NCBI GenBank assembly: GCA_913047375.1 | Contig: CAJWTV010000007.1 | Location: 1-59,476, forward strand | Direction of reading: 5' to 3' | DNA length: 59,476 nucleotides | Origin: an uncultured Polaribacter sp. | GTDB lineage: Bacteria; Bacteroidota; Bacteroidia; Flavobacteriales; Flavobacteriaceae | Shown here: positions 1 through 6,507 of the stretch, one piece after another | How positions within the stretch are numbered: the stretch's first letter is position 1 | How the letters are laid out: each line of letters begins with the position of its first letter | Position numbers and translations under genes: made by a program | Notes under the pieces: generated by a model | The model's database searches: none | Seen by the model: the letters and a program-made list of their open reading frames with translations, nothing else | Told to the model about the DNA's origin: nothing

Positions 1-52
1 CGTAGTCAACGGAGTTACAGTCCGTCCTCGTTGGCCGCTTGAGTATCTCCCC
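1..52 (-). tRNA. tRNA-Tyr (GTA), partial at window edge
   Basis: On the minus strand the 5' half of a tRNA reads from 52 down to 1: a GGGGAGA acceptor strand, a D arm, and an anticodon arm with CTGTAACTCC, giving anticodon GTA at 18-16 (tyrosine). The variable arm, T arm and 3' acceptor lie outside the window. It sits 42 bases downstream of tRNA-Thr on the same strand, so the two are probably cotranscribed, as in the tRNA cluster that commonly precedes the elongation factor Tu gene in this family (family knowledge; not visible here). Confidence 0.9.
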
Positions 53-94
53 TTTAATTTACTATTTTAATGAACTTAATTCTTGTTTTTTTTG

Positions 95-168
95 AGCCGA
101 TGGAGGGACTCGAACCCACGACCTGCTGATTACAAATCAGCTGCTCTAGCCAGCTGAGCTACATCGGC
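95..168 (-). tRNA. tRNA-Thr (TGT)
   Basis: A full 74-base cloverleaf on the minus strand: acceptor GCCGATG at 168-162 pairs with CATCGGC ending at 96, discriminator T at 95, no encoded CCA. The anticodon arm is GCTGA-TTTGTAA-TCAGC, giving anticodon TGT, which reads ACA (threonine). The T arm carries the normal GGTTCGAGTCC. It lies between the hpf terminator and tRNA-Tyr. Confidence 0.96.
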
Positions 169-178
169 TTTTTGCTCT

Positions 179-209
179 AAAAAAACAAACCGCTATTTCT
201 AACGGTTTG
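179..209 (-). terminator. Rho-independent terminator of the xerC-hpf transcript
   Basis: CAAACCG (209-203) pairs with CGGTTTG (192-186) in a 7-bp stem with a 10-base loop, followed on the minus strand by a run of seven T (185-179). It lies between the hpf stop and tRNA-Thr. A TACATTTG box (217-210) abuts its upstream edge, so tRNA transcription may start inside or just before the stem. Confidence 0.7.
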
Positions 210-217
210 CAAATGTA
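210..217 (-). promoter_or_regulatory. Candidate -7 box for the tRNA-Thr/Tyr transcript
   Basis: TACATTTG on the minus strand fits the Bacteroidota sigma-A -7 consensus TAnnTTTG, 42 bases before the 5' end of tRNA-Thr. No clear TTG -33 element is visible. It overlaps the start of the hpf terminator stem, which complicates the assignment; a chance match is possible in such AT-rich DNA. Confidence 0.4.
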
Positions 218-268
218 TAAAGTTTTTTTATATTCTAAAACTTATTTATAAGTAATTTTTTTATTTTT

Positions 269-577
269 TTAAGAAACTAATAAAACTCTCTGTTTTTCTT
301 TAAACTTCTTTAGTTGTCTTTTTAAAGAAAAGATTGATAAATTAACACCTTCTTCAAAAGATTTTGTTTCTTTTTTTACTATAAATTCGCCACCAGGCAG
401 ATTAATTTTAACCTCTGTAATTTTATTTTTCTTATCACTAGTTTTTTGAACTTTAAAGAAAATCTCAACACCTGTAATATTATCATGATATTTAATTATA
501 GATCCTATCTTCTTTTGGGTAAAACTAATTAAACTTCTATCTGCATTGAAATTGACTGATTGGGTAAGTATTTTCAT
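269..577 (-). CDS. hpf: Short-form ribosome hibernation-promoting factor (HPF/RaiA family)
   Basis: This 102-residue protein matches the short HPF/YfiA/RaiA fold: an opening strand (KILTQSVNF), a central GVEIFFKVQK strand, the KITEVKINLPGGEFIVKKE hairpin and a basic C-terminal helix. Family members bind the decoding region of the 30S subunit in slow growth and block translation or promote ribosome dimers. It lacks the C-terminal dimerisation domain of long HPF. Its ATG overlaps the xerC stop codon by four bases (ATGA), so it is the distal gene of a xerC-hpf transcript. The position between rpsU-xerC and a tRNA cluster fits a translation-related neighbourhood. Confidence 0.9.
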   Translation of the reverse strand: MKILTQSVNFNADRSLISFTQKKIGSIIKYHDNITGVEIFFKVQKTSDKKNKITEVKINLPGGEFIVKKETKSFEEGVNLSIFSLKRQLKKFKEKQRVLLVS

Positions 578-1467
578 AAATCATTATTTTTTTTGGCCCT
601 TGGGTGAGCTTTATTAAATTCTTTTTTCATTTCCTCAATACTATTGTGAGTGTATTCTTGGGTTGAAGCTAAACTCGCATGTCCAAGTAATTCTTTTACT
701 GAATTTAAATCAGCCCCTTTATTTAATAAATGCGAAGCAAATGAATGCCTGAGTAGATGTGGGCTTTTTTTATCTTTTGATGTTACTCTACTAAAATAAG
801 AATTTATAACCCTATAAACAAGGGTTTCATATATTTTATTCCCTTTACTTGTAATAAATAATAAATCTGATGCTGTTGTGATGTCTTTCCGTAACTCTAA
901 ATAGGTTTTTATTGTCTCTATTAAGGATGGAAGTATTGGAACAAATCGCTCCTTATTTCTTTTCCCTAGAACCTTAATAAGCTTACCCGAGATATTGACT
1001 GACAAAAGATTAATATTAATAAGCTCTGTTCTTCTAATACCTGTAGAATAAAATAGTTCCACCATTAATTTATTTCTAACAGATTCAAAATCGCTGTTTT
1101 CTTCAAGAAGATTTATTACTTGATTAATTTCTGACTCCGAAAAAGGGTTTTGAACTCTTTTTTCTACTTTTAAAGATTTATGCTTTATTAGTGGATTAGA
1201 ATCTATTTGTTTAGTCTTCTGAAGAAACTTGTAAAATGACTTTAATGAACTTACTTTCCTATTTATAGTTCTATTAGAAACACCTAAATCTACTAAACTT
1301 ATAATCCAACTTCTTACTTGAGGGTAGCTGGATGAAACTATTTCATTTTGATTGTATGTTATTGCACAAAAATCTCTAAACGTAATTAAATCATTTTTAT
1401 ATGCAGTAATGGTATGCTTAGAATACTTTTTTTCTAAGGCAACATATTCTATAAAAGCAGTTATCAT
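574..1467 (-). CDS. xerC: Site-specific tyrosine recombinase XerC/XerD type
   Basis: At 297 residues it has the usual Xer length, with an N-terminal SAM-like core-binding domain (about 1-85) and a C-terminal catalytic domain. All catalytic residues can be seen: Arg145 in STGIRRTEL, a lysine in the beta-hairpin near KVLGKRNKER, His237 and Arg240 in HLLRH, His263 in GHASL and Tyr272 in TQEYTH. Xer recombinases resolve chromosome dimers at dif during division. Context (rpsU upstream, hpf overlapping downstream) is that of the housekeeping gene, not of an integron or phage integrase. A TAAATTTG box lies 19 bases before the ATG. XerC against XerD cannot be settled without alignment, and no dif site was recognised here. 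Confidence 0.92.
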   Translation of the reverse strand: MITAFIEYVALEKKYSKHTITAYKNDLITFRDFCAITYNQNEIVSSSYPQVRSWIISLVDLGVSNRTINRKVSSLKSFYKFLQKTKQIDSNPLIKHKSLKVEKRVQNPFSESEINQVINLLEENSDFESVRNKLMVELFYSTGIRRTELININLLSVNISGKLIKVLGKRNKERFVPILPSLIETIKTYLELRKDITTASDLLFITSKGNKIYETLVYRVINSYFSRVTSKDKKSPHLLRHSFASHLLNKGADLNSVKELLGHASLASTQEYTHNSIEEMKKEFNKAHPRAKKNNDL

Positions 1468-1485
1468 TATTGGATATTATTCATT

Positions 1486-1493
1486 CAAATTTA
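1486..1493 (-). promoter_or_regulatory. Candidate -7 box for xerC-hpf
   Basis: TAAATTTG on the minus strand matches TAnnTTTG 19 bases before the xerC ATG and just after the rpsU terminator, so xerC-hpf could be transcribed separately from rpsU. A second near-match (TAAATTTC) lies just upstream. No -33 element is obvious. Confidence 0.45.
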
Positions 1494-1503
1494 TGAAATT
1501 TAT

Positions 1504-1541
1504 GAATAAAAAAAATCTCGCACAAGATTTGTGCGAGATTT
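1504..1541 (-). terminator. Rho-independent terminator of rpsU
   Basis: A perfect 13-bp stem: AAATCTCGCACAA (1541-1529 on the minus strand) pairs with TTGTGCGAGATTT (1525-1513) around a 3-base loop, followed by a T-rich tail on the minus strand. It separates rpsU from xerC. The stem is unusually long and GC-rich for this genome, so most rpsU transcripts probably end here. Confidence 0.9.
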
Positions 1542-1565
1542 ATATTCATTGGAAATAAGTTACTA

Positions 1566-1763
1566 CTAACCTACTTCTTCTTGTGTTCTTAATTTTTGTA
1601 CGTAAGAAGCTTTAATCCTTTGTGCTCTTTTGGCTACAGAAGGTTTTGTAAAATTCTTTCTGTTGCGCAAGTTCTTCATAGTCTTGGTACGATCAAATTT
1701 TCTTTTGAAACGCTTTAAAGCTCTATCTATATTTTCTCCTTCTTTTACTGGTATGATTAACAT
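1566..1763 (-). CDS. rpsU: 30S ribosomal protein bS21
   Basis: The 65-residue product is bS21: it begins MLIIPVKEGENIDRALKRF, carries the KRKFDRT segment and ends in a very basic helix. bS21 sits on the 30S platform near the 3' end of 16S rRNA. In Bacteroidota, published work on Flavobacterium johnsoniae shows that bS21, bS18 and bS6 occlude the anti-Shine-Dalgarno, so most mRNAs lack a Shine-Dalgarno, while rpsU keeps one. That exception is seen here: AAAGGAGGTG at 1780-1771. The gene has its own promoter box and a strong terminator, so it is probably monocistronic. Confidence 0.95.
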   Translation of the reverse strand: MLIIPVKEGENIDRALKRFKRKFDRTKTMKNLRNRKNFTKPSVAKRAQRIKASYVQKLRTQEEVG

Positions 1764-1770
1764 ATGTTGG

Positions 1771-1780
1771 CACCTCCTTT
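1771..1780 (-). promoter_or_regulatory. Strong Shine-Dalgarno of rpsU (probable autoregulatory site)
   Basis: The minus strand reads AAAGGAGGTG, a near-perfect complement of the 16S 3' tail, with the GGAGG core 9 bases before the ATG at 1763. I noticed no comparable Shine-Dalgarno before other genes here. Established work links this motif to control of bS21 synthesis: ribosomes lacking bS21 have a free anti-Shine-Dalgarno and prefer this mRNA. That it works this way in this strain is inference. Confidence 0.85.
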
Positions 1781-1807
1781 CAATGTATTCCTTTTTAATT
1801 TGGAATG

Positions 1808-1815
1808 CAAATGTA
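1808..1815 (-). promoter_or_regulatory. Candidate -7 box for rpsU
   Basis: TACATTTG on the minus strand matches TAnnTTTG and lies 44 bases before the rpsU ATG, leaving room for a short leader that includes the Shine-Dalgarno. No distinct TTG -33 element is seen. Confidence 0.5.
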
Positions 1816-1922
1816 ATTACATTTTATTGATTATAATTACTTTTTTAATTTATTTTAAATATTAAACCTCATTTTATTTATTGTGAATAAAAAAAATATT
1901 TCTTCAAAATAATAACCTAATC

Positions 1923-3089
1923 CTATGTAGCTGGTTTATACTCTTTGTTGTCTATTACTATTTTTGCTATAATTTCTTTTAAAATTTCTGACGTACCCCC
2001 TCCAATTGGACCTAATCTACTATCTCGCGATAACCTTGCTAAAGGATATTCTTCCATATAACCATACCCCCCTAACAACTGAAGAGCATCATAAATAACT
2101 TCATCTGCCATTTTTGTTGACAAAAGCTTGGACATACTTGCCTCCTTTACCACATATTGACTATCATCTAAACGTTTAGCAATAGAGTAATTGTATTCTT
2201 TGCACATGTCTATTCTACTTGCCATTTCTGCAACCTTATGTCGTAAAGCTTGAAATTTATCTAAAGGTTTTCCAAAAGCATTTCTTTCTTGCATATACTT
2301 TACAGTATAATCTAAAGCATACTCAGCTCTTGCATGAGCATTTACAGCCATAATTAGCCTTTCAGACGCAAAATGCTGCATTATGTATGGGAAGCCTTTA
2401 CCTTCTTCCCCTAATAAATTCTGTAACGGAACCTCTACATTGTCAAAAGCAATTTCTGCGGTATCTGAAGCTCTCCAACCTAATTTATCTAATTTGGTAG
2501 CAGAGAGTCCTAGAGATTTCCGATCAACTATAAATAAACTAATTCCTTTATATTTTTCTGACAAATCTGTTTTTGCAGCTACAATTAAATAGTCTGAGTA
2601 AACACCGTTTGTGATAAAAGTTTTTGAACCATTTAAAATATATGAGTCTCCTTTTCTAATAGCAGTAGATCGCATCCCTGCCACATCAGAGCCCCCAAAA
2701 GGTTCAGTAATACATAAGCAACCAATCATATCTCCCTCAACACTAGGTGTTAAATATTTTTGCTTTAAATTCTCGGATGCTTCTTCATTTAAATGCGTCA
2801 TCGCTAAATACGCATGCGCCCATATTGCAGCTGCAAACCCACCTGAATTTATTTTCTGTAGTTCCTCTAAAAAAATAACAGTATAGAAAAAATCTAAATC
2901 TAAGCCACCGTATTTTTCTGGTGTAGTTAGACCCAAATACCCCATTTCGCCAAATTTCTTCCAAATAAAACGTTCAATCGTTCCTGTCTTCTCCCATTTT
3001 TCTATGTGTGGAACTACCTCTTTTTGTAAAAAAAATTTAAAACTTGCACGAAAAGCTTCGTGTTCTTCAGTAAAATACATACTGTTCAT
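1923..3089 (-). CDS. Acyl-CoA dehydrogenase, long-chain/isovaleryl-like catalytic layout
   Basis: The 388-residue FAD enzyme oxidises acyl-CoA thioesters at the alpha-beta bond in fatty-acid or branched-chain degradation. Seen are the FAD/substrate loop CLCITEPFGGSDVAGM, the central SYILNGSKTFITNG barrel and the C-terminal LLGGYGYMEEYPLARLSRDSR helix. The usual catalytic Glu of the C-terminal EGT motif is Gly here (IGGGTSEI). Instead, Glu243 in FASERLIMA lines up with the base used by long-chain and isovaleryl-CoA dehydrogenases, so the enzyme is probably active. A TATATTTG box (3129-3122) lies upstream. Substrate length cannot be judged; no other beta-oxidation genes are adjacent. Confidence 0.9.
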   Translation of the reverse strand: MNSMYFTEEHEAFRASFKFFLQKEVVPHIEKWEKTGTIERFIWKKFGEMGYLGLTTPEKYGGLDLDFFYTVIFLEELQKINSGGFAAAIWAHAYLAMTHLNEEASENLKQKYLTPSVEGDMIGCLCITEPFGGSDVAGMRSTAIRKGDSYILNGSKTFITNGVYSDYLIVAAKTDLSEKYKGISLFIVDRKSLGLSATKLDKLGWRASDTAEIAFDNVEVPLQNLLGEEGKGFPYIMQHFASERLIMAVNAHARAEYALDYTVKYMQERNAFGKPLDKFQALRHKVAEMASRIDMCKEYNYSIAKRLDDSQYVVKEASMSKLLSTKMADEVIYDALQLLGGYGYMEEYPLARLSRDSRLGPIGGGTSEILKEIIAKIVIDNKEYKPAT

Positions 3090-3121
3090 TTAATCTATGT
3101 TTGACTTGTTTATATAGCCAT

Positions 3122-3129
3122 CAAATATA
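3122..3129 (-). promoter_or_regulatory. Candidate -7 box for the acyl-CoA dehydrogenase gene
   Basis: TATATTTG on the minus strand, 32 bases before the start codon, matches TAnnTTTG. The rest of the 298-base gap to the symporter gene holds no ORF, RNA or clear terminator that I can see. Confidence 0.45.
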
Positions 3130-3387
3130 AGACTATTCTATCATATGATTTAATGCAAAAAATATTTTATCTTTTTTTATTTCAACCTTTTTTAAGACTC
3201 TTTAGCCTGATCTGAAAATTAAAAAATACTTAAGAATAGGTCCACGAGTATAATTAACTAATTGAAATACTTAATGTTAAAATTTATTTTTTAATATTGT
3301 TGTATGTAAAATAAAAATTGGATTTTAGTTTTTTGATTTTTACTTTTTCTTAGCGATCCGATAAATAGTGCTAAATTCTAAATAGAA

Positions 3388-5007
3388 TTAAGCCTTGCTC
3401 TCCTTAATAGCATCTGTATATCTTTTTAATTGTTCCTTAACAACTGGGAACAAGAAGTACAATCCTACCATATTAGGGAATACCATAGCAAAAATCATTG
3501 CGTCTGAAAATGCCCAAATAGACTTCATACTAGCTGAAGCTCCTATAACAACAAATAATAAGAATAATAATTTATATGTCATATCTGCCGCTTTACCTCT
3601 ACCGAATAAAAACTTCCACGATTGAAGTCCGTAATAAGACCAAGAAATCATTGTAGAAACTGCAAATAACACTACTGCTACTGTTAAGAATACATTAGAA
3701 TAGGGTATGTATTGTGCAAATGCTTTTGAGGTAATTCCAGCTCCTTCATAAGAAACGCCATCAATTAACACAGCTCCTGCTCCATCTCCTCCATATTGAA
3801 AGATAGTTGCTCCGGAGGCATCTCCACCAAAATTAAAAATAATAATTACCAAGGCAGTCATTGTACAAATCACAACTGTGTCTATAAATGGTTCTAATAA
3901 TGCAACCAAACCTTCAGAAGCTGAATATTTAGTTTTCACTGCTGAATGTGCAATAGATGCAGAACCCGCACCTGCCTCATTAGAAAATGCAGCTCTTTTA
4001 AATCCTACTAGTAACACTCCAATAACCCCACCAACTCCAATAGCTGTTGGATTAAAAGCTTCTCTAAAAATTAAAGAAAATGCATCATCTATTAATGAAA
4101 AATTAGCTCCTAAAATATAAAGACATGCTAGTAAATATAATACCGCCATAAATGGCACTACTTTTTCTGTTACTGAAGCAATTCTTTTAATTCCTCCAAT
4201 AATAATAACACCCACTACAATTGCCATAACAACACCTATCCAGAATCCTGCTCCAGAACTTTCTAGACCCATTAGCTCTTTTAAGACTACTGTTGCCTGG
4301 TTAGATTGAGCAGCGTTACCACCACCAAAAGATCCTCCAATACAGAAAATAGCAAAAATAACTGCTACTATTTTTCCAAATGTTTCAAACCCTCTTTCTT
4401 TTAGTCCTTTACTGATATAATACATTGGACCACCATAAACAGTTCCATCTTCTCCAACATCTCTATATTGGACTCCTAATGTACACTCAACAAATTTTGT
4501 TGACATTCCTAAAAACCCACAAACTACCATCCAAAATGTTGCTCCAGGACCACCAAGAGCAATAGCTAATGCTACCCCTGCAATATTTCCATTACCAACT
4601 GTTCCGGAAACTGCTGTAGCTAATGCTTGGAAGTGAGTTACTTCACCTTCCGTGCTTTCATCTTTAATGGTTCCTTTAATATCACCACCAATAGCTAATA
4701 CTGGATCTCCAGCTACGTGTTGATCTAATTCGTCATATTTTCCTCTAACTACATTGATAGCAGTTTTAAAGTGAAAAATATTTGGAAATTTAAAATAAAT
4801 GGTAAAAAACAAGGCACTACCAACTAATAAAAGTAATACAAAAGGCACATCTATTCCTGCAATTGGTATAGTAAAGAATATTAAATTACTAAAGAAATCA
4901 GACACGGGTTGAAATGCCGCATCAATTTTCTGATCTAATCCTTTTTCTTGTGCAAATGTTAACATTGGGACTACCATAAGTAGTAGTACTAGAAGTTTTT
5001 TCTTCAT
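3388..5007 (-). CDS. Sodium:alanine symporter family (AGCS) amino acid carrier
   Basis: A 539-residue integral membrane protein of the AGCS family, which imports alanine or glycine with sodium. Seen are many hydrophobic segments, the GTVGNGNIAGVALAIALGG family signature near residue 135, KFVECTLGVQYRD, GGPMYYISKG and AFSNEAGAGSASIAHSA. The N-terminus (MKKKLLVLLLMVVPMLTFAQ) looks like a cleavable signal peptide, and a soluble-looking stretch follows before the first transport helix; such an extension is not part of classic AGCS proteins. The gene stands alone, with about 300 bases after it and 159 before it. Substrate is inferred from family only. Confidence 0.92.
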   Translation of the reverse strand: MKKKLLVLLLMVVPMLTFAQEKGLDQKIDAAFQPVSDFFSNLIFFTIPIAGIDVPFVLLLLVGSALFFTIYFKFPNIFHFKTAINVVRGKYDELDQHVAGDPVLAIGGDIKGTIKDESTEGEVTHFQALATAVSGTVGNGNIAGVALAIALGGPGATFWMVVCGFLGMSTKFVECTLGVQYRDVGEDGTVYGGPMYYISKGLKERGFETFGKIVAVIFAIFCIGGSFGGGNAAQSNQATVVLKELMGLESSGAGFWIGVVMAIVVGVIIIGGIKRIASVTEKVVPFMAVLYLLACLYILGANFSLIDDAFSLIFREAFNPTAIGVGGVIGVLLVGFKRAAFSNEAGAGSASIAHSAVKTKYSASEGLVALLEPFIDTVVICTMTALVIIIFNFGGDASGATIFQYGGDGAGAVLIDGVSYEGAGITSKAFAQYIPYSNVFLTVAVVLFAVSTMISWSYYGLQSWKFLFGRGKAADMTYKLLFLLFVVIGASASMKSIWAFSDAMIFAMVFPNMVGLYFLFPVVKEQLKRYTDAIKESKA

Positions 5008-5166
5008 GAGAAGTTGTAGTTTTTGTTTTTTGTAATCCGCAATATGATAAAAAAATGAACTCCGAACAACTTTTGAAGGTTAAAAGTATTTTTTAGTTTC
5101 AGTTTCTTTAGATCTTCATAAATGTTCCTTAAAGAGTTTTGAAGAAAACCATCGGTAGCGATTATT

Positions 5167-6165
5167 TTAAAAGAGCGCTCTTAACTTAGATATTTGCTCT
5201 GGCCTTCCTAAAACAATTAGATACGAATCTTTTTGTAATACAATGGAAGCTTCAGGATTTATAAGATAGCTATTGTCTGGCGCTTTAAAACCAATAACTG
5301 TACATCCTGTTTTTCTTCTTAAATCTAAATCTAAGATTGTTTTGTCTATATATTCCTTTGGAAGATCATCAACAGCTATTTCTTCTAAATTAGCTGTCGT
5401 TTCACCTTCAATTGTTAATCTATCGACAAATTCAATAACATCTGGAGTTACAACTAAAGAAGCCATATGATCACCTCCTAATTTATCTGGCATAATGACG
5501 TTACTAGCCCCTGCTATTTTTAGTTTACTATAAGATGACTCATTAGAAGCTCTACTTATAATTTTACATTTATTATTCAATTGATTTGCGGTTAGAACAA
5601 CAAATAAATTATCTGCATCAGAGGGTAAAGCTGTAATTAAGTTTGCAGCACTTTTAATACCTGCTCTTAATAAAGTTTCGTCTAAAGTTGCATCACCTTG
5701 AATATTTAAAATACTATTATTATCTAACTCGGATATCATTTCTTTATCCTTCTCTACAACTACTAATTTTTCATTATAGTTGTTCAATTTAAGAATTGCT
5801 TGATTCCCATTTCTACCAAAACCGCAAACAATAGTATGTCCTTTTAAATTTTTAATCTGTTTTTCCACTTTCCTATGTTTAAATTGTTCAAATAATCTTC
5901 CACTGACAATAAATTCAGAGAAGGTCGAGACCGCATAACCAAAAACTGTTATACTCGTTAGAATTAAAAATACTGTAAATATTTTTTCTTCTGGTGTGAA
6001 TGGTTTTACTTCTCCGAAACCAACTGTAGTAATTGTAATTACGGTCATATAAAGTGCATCGACAAAGGAATAGTTTGACAAAAGCATATAGCCGGAGACA
6101 CCCAATGATAAAATTACAAAAACAAGAGCAAGTGTCTTATTAATTCTAGATTCTAAAATATTCAT
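5167..6165 (-). CDS. Two-TM potassium channel with RCK (TrkA-N/TrkA-C) domains
   Basis: The 332-residue protein has a TM1-pore-TM2 module at the N-terminus with the K+ selectivity filter TTVGFGE, then a Rossmann RCK domain beginning GHTIVCGFGRNG (residues about 108-230) and a TrkA-C domain at the end. This is the MthK-like plan of ligand-gated K+ channels, in which RCK domains gate the pore in response to nucleotide or cations. Asp-rich GDATLDETLL follows as in TrkA-N domains. It is 3 bases downstream of the PspC-like gene, so the two form an operon. The regulatory ligand is unknown. Confidence 0.92.
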   Translation of the reverse strand: MNILESRINKTLALVFVILSLGVSGYMLLSNYSFVDALYMTVITITTVGFGEVKPFTPEEKIFTVFLILTSITVFGYAVSTFSEFIVSGRLFEQFKHRKVEKQIKNLKGHTIVCGFGRNGNQAILKLNNYNEKLVVVEKDKEMISELDNNSILNIQGDATLDETLLRAGIKSAANLITALPSDADNLFVVLTANQLNNKCKIISRASNESSYSKLKIAGASNVIMPDKLGGDHMASLVVTPDVIEFVDRLTIEGETTANLEEIAVDDLPKEYIDKTILDLDLRRKTGCTVIGFKAPDNSYLINPEASIVLQKDSYLIVLGRPEQISKLRALF

Positions 6166-6168
6166 AAA

Positions 6169-6396
6169 CTATATATCAAAAACCGAGCTTCGTTTAGTAT
6201 AAATCATGTCTTTCAACTTAAATAAAAAAGCCATCGTTAAATAAAACCCAAATGATAAACCTACAGTGAAAAATGTTACATAAATAAAAAATAAGCGCAC
6301 ATGGGTAACTCTCATTCCTAAGGCATCTGCTAATCTAACAGATACATGAAAACCATTTCTTTCCAGAACATGCCTTGTGGAATCGATTAATTTCAT
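6169..6396 (-). CDS. PspC-domain small membrane protein
   Basis: This 75-residue protein resembles a PspC domain: a soluble start with RLADALGMRVTHVRLFFIY, like the LAxxxGxxxxxVRLxF pattern of PspC, followed by one or two membrane segments (TFFTVGLSFGFYLTMAFLF) and a short basic tail. PspC proteins take part in envelope stress responses in enterobacteria, but the function of short Bacteroidota versions is not established. It is the first gene of a pair with the K+ channel, suggesting a membrane-related partner role (inference). A TATCTTTG box lies at 6421-6414. Confidence 0.75.
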   Translation of the reverse strand: MKLIDSTRHVLERNGFHVSVRLADALGMRVTHVRLFFIYVTFFTVGLSFGFYLTMAFLFKLKDMIYTKRSSVFDI

Positions 6397-6413
6397 CTTT
6401 TATTATTTAAACT

Positions 6414-6421
6414 CAAAGATA
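6414..6421 (-). promoter_or_regulatory. Candidate -7 box for the pspC-like/K+ channel operon
   Basis: TATCTTTG on the minus strand, 17 bases before the start codon, matches TAnnTTTG. It faces away from the uvrA box at 6476-6483, so the 111-base gap carries divergent promoters. Confidence 0.55.
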
Positions 6422-6475
6422 CTATTTTATACTAATTTGCTATTGGCATCTATCTTAAAAATGATTTGTATTGAT

Positions 6476-6483
6476 TAACTTTG
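6476..6483 (+). promoter_or_regulatory. Candidate -7 box for uvrA
   Basis: TAACTTTG matches TAnnTTTG. Transcription from it would begin near 6490, which excludes translation from the in-frame TTG at 6481 and supports the TTG at 6508. No TTG -33 element at the usual 17-23 base spacing is visible. Confidence 0.5.
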
Positions 6484-6507
6484 CTTTTTTCTATAAAATT
6501 TACACCT

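Noticed and set aside
574..1467. Tyrosine recombinase as the mark of an integrated element
   Set aside because: All context is housekeeping (rpsU, hpf, tRNAs), the protein has Xer length, and I saw no direct repeats of the tRNA 3' ends or cargo genes.
3090..3387. Possible small RNA or riboswitch in the longest gap
   Set aside because: Only an imperfect ATTCT/AGAAT hairpin near 3375 with no T tract and no known riboswitch core was found.
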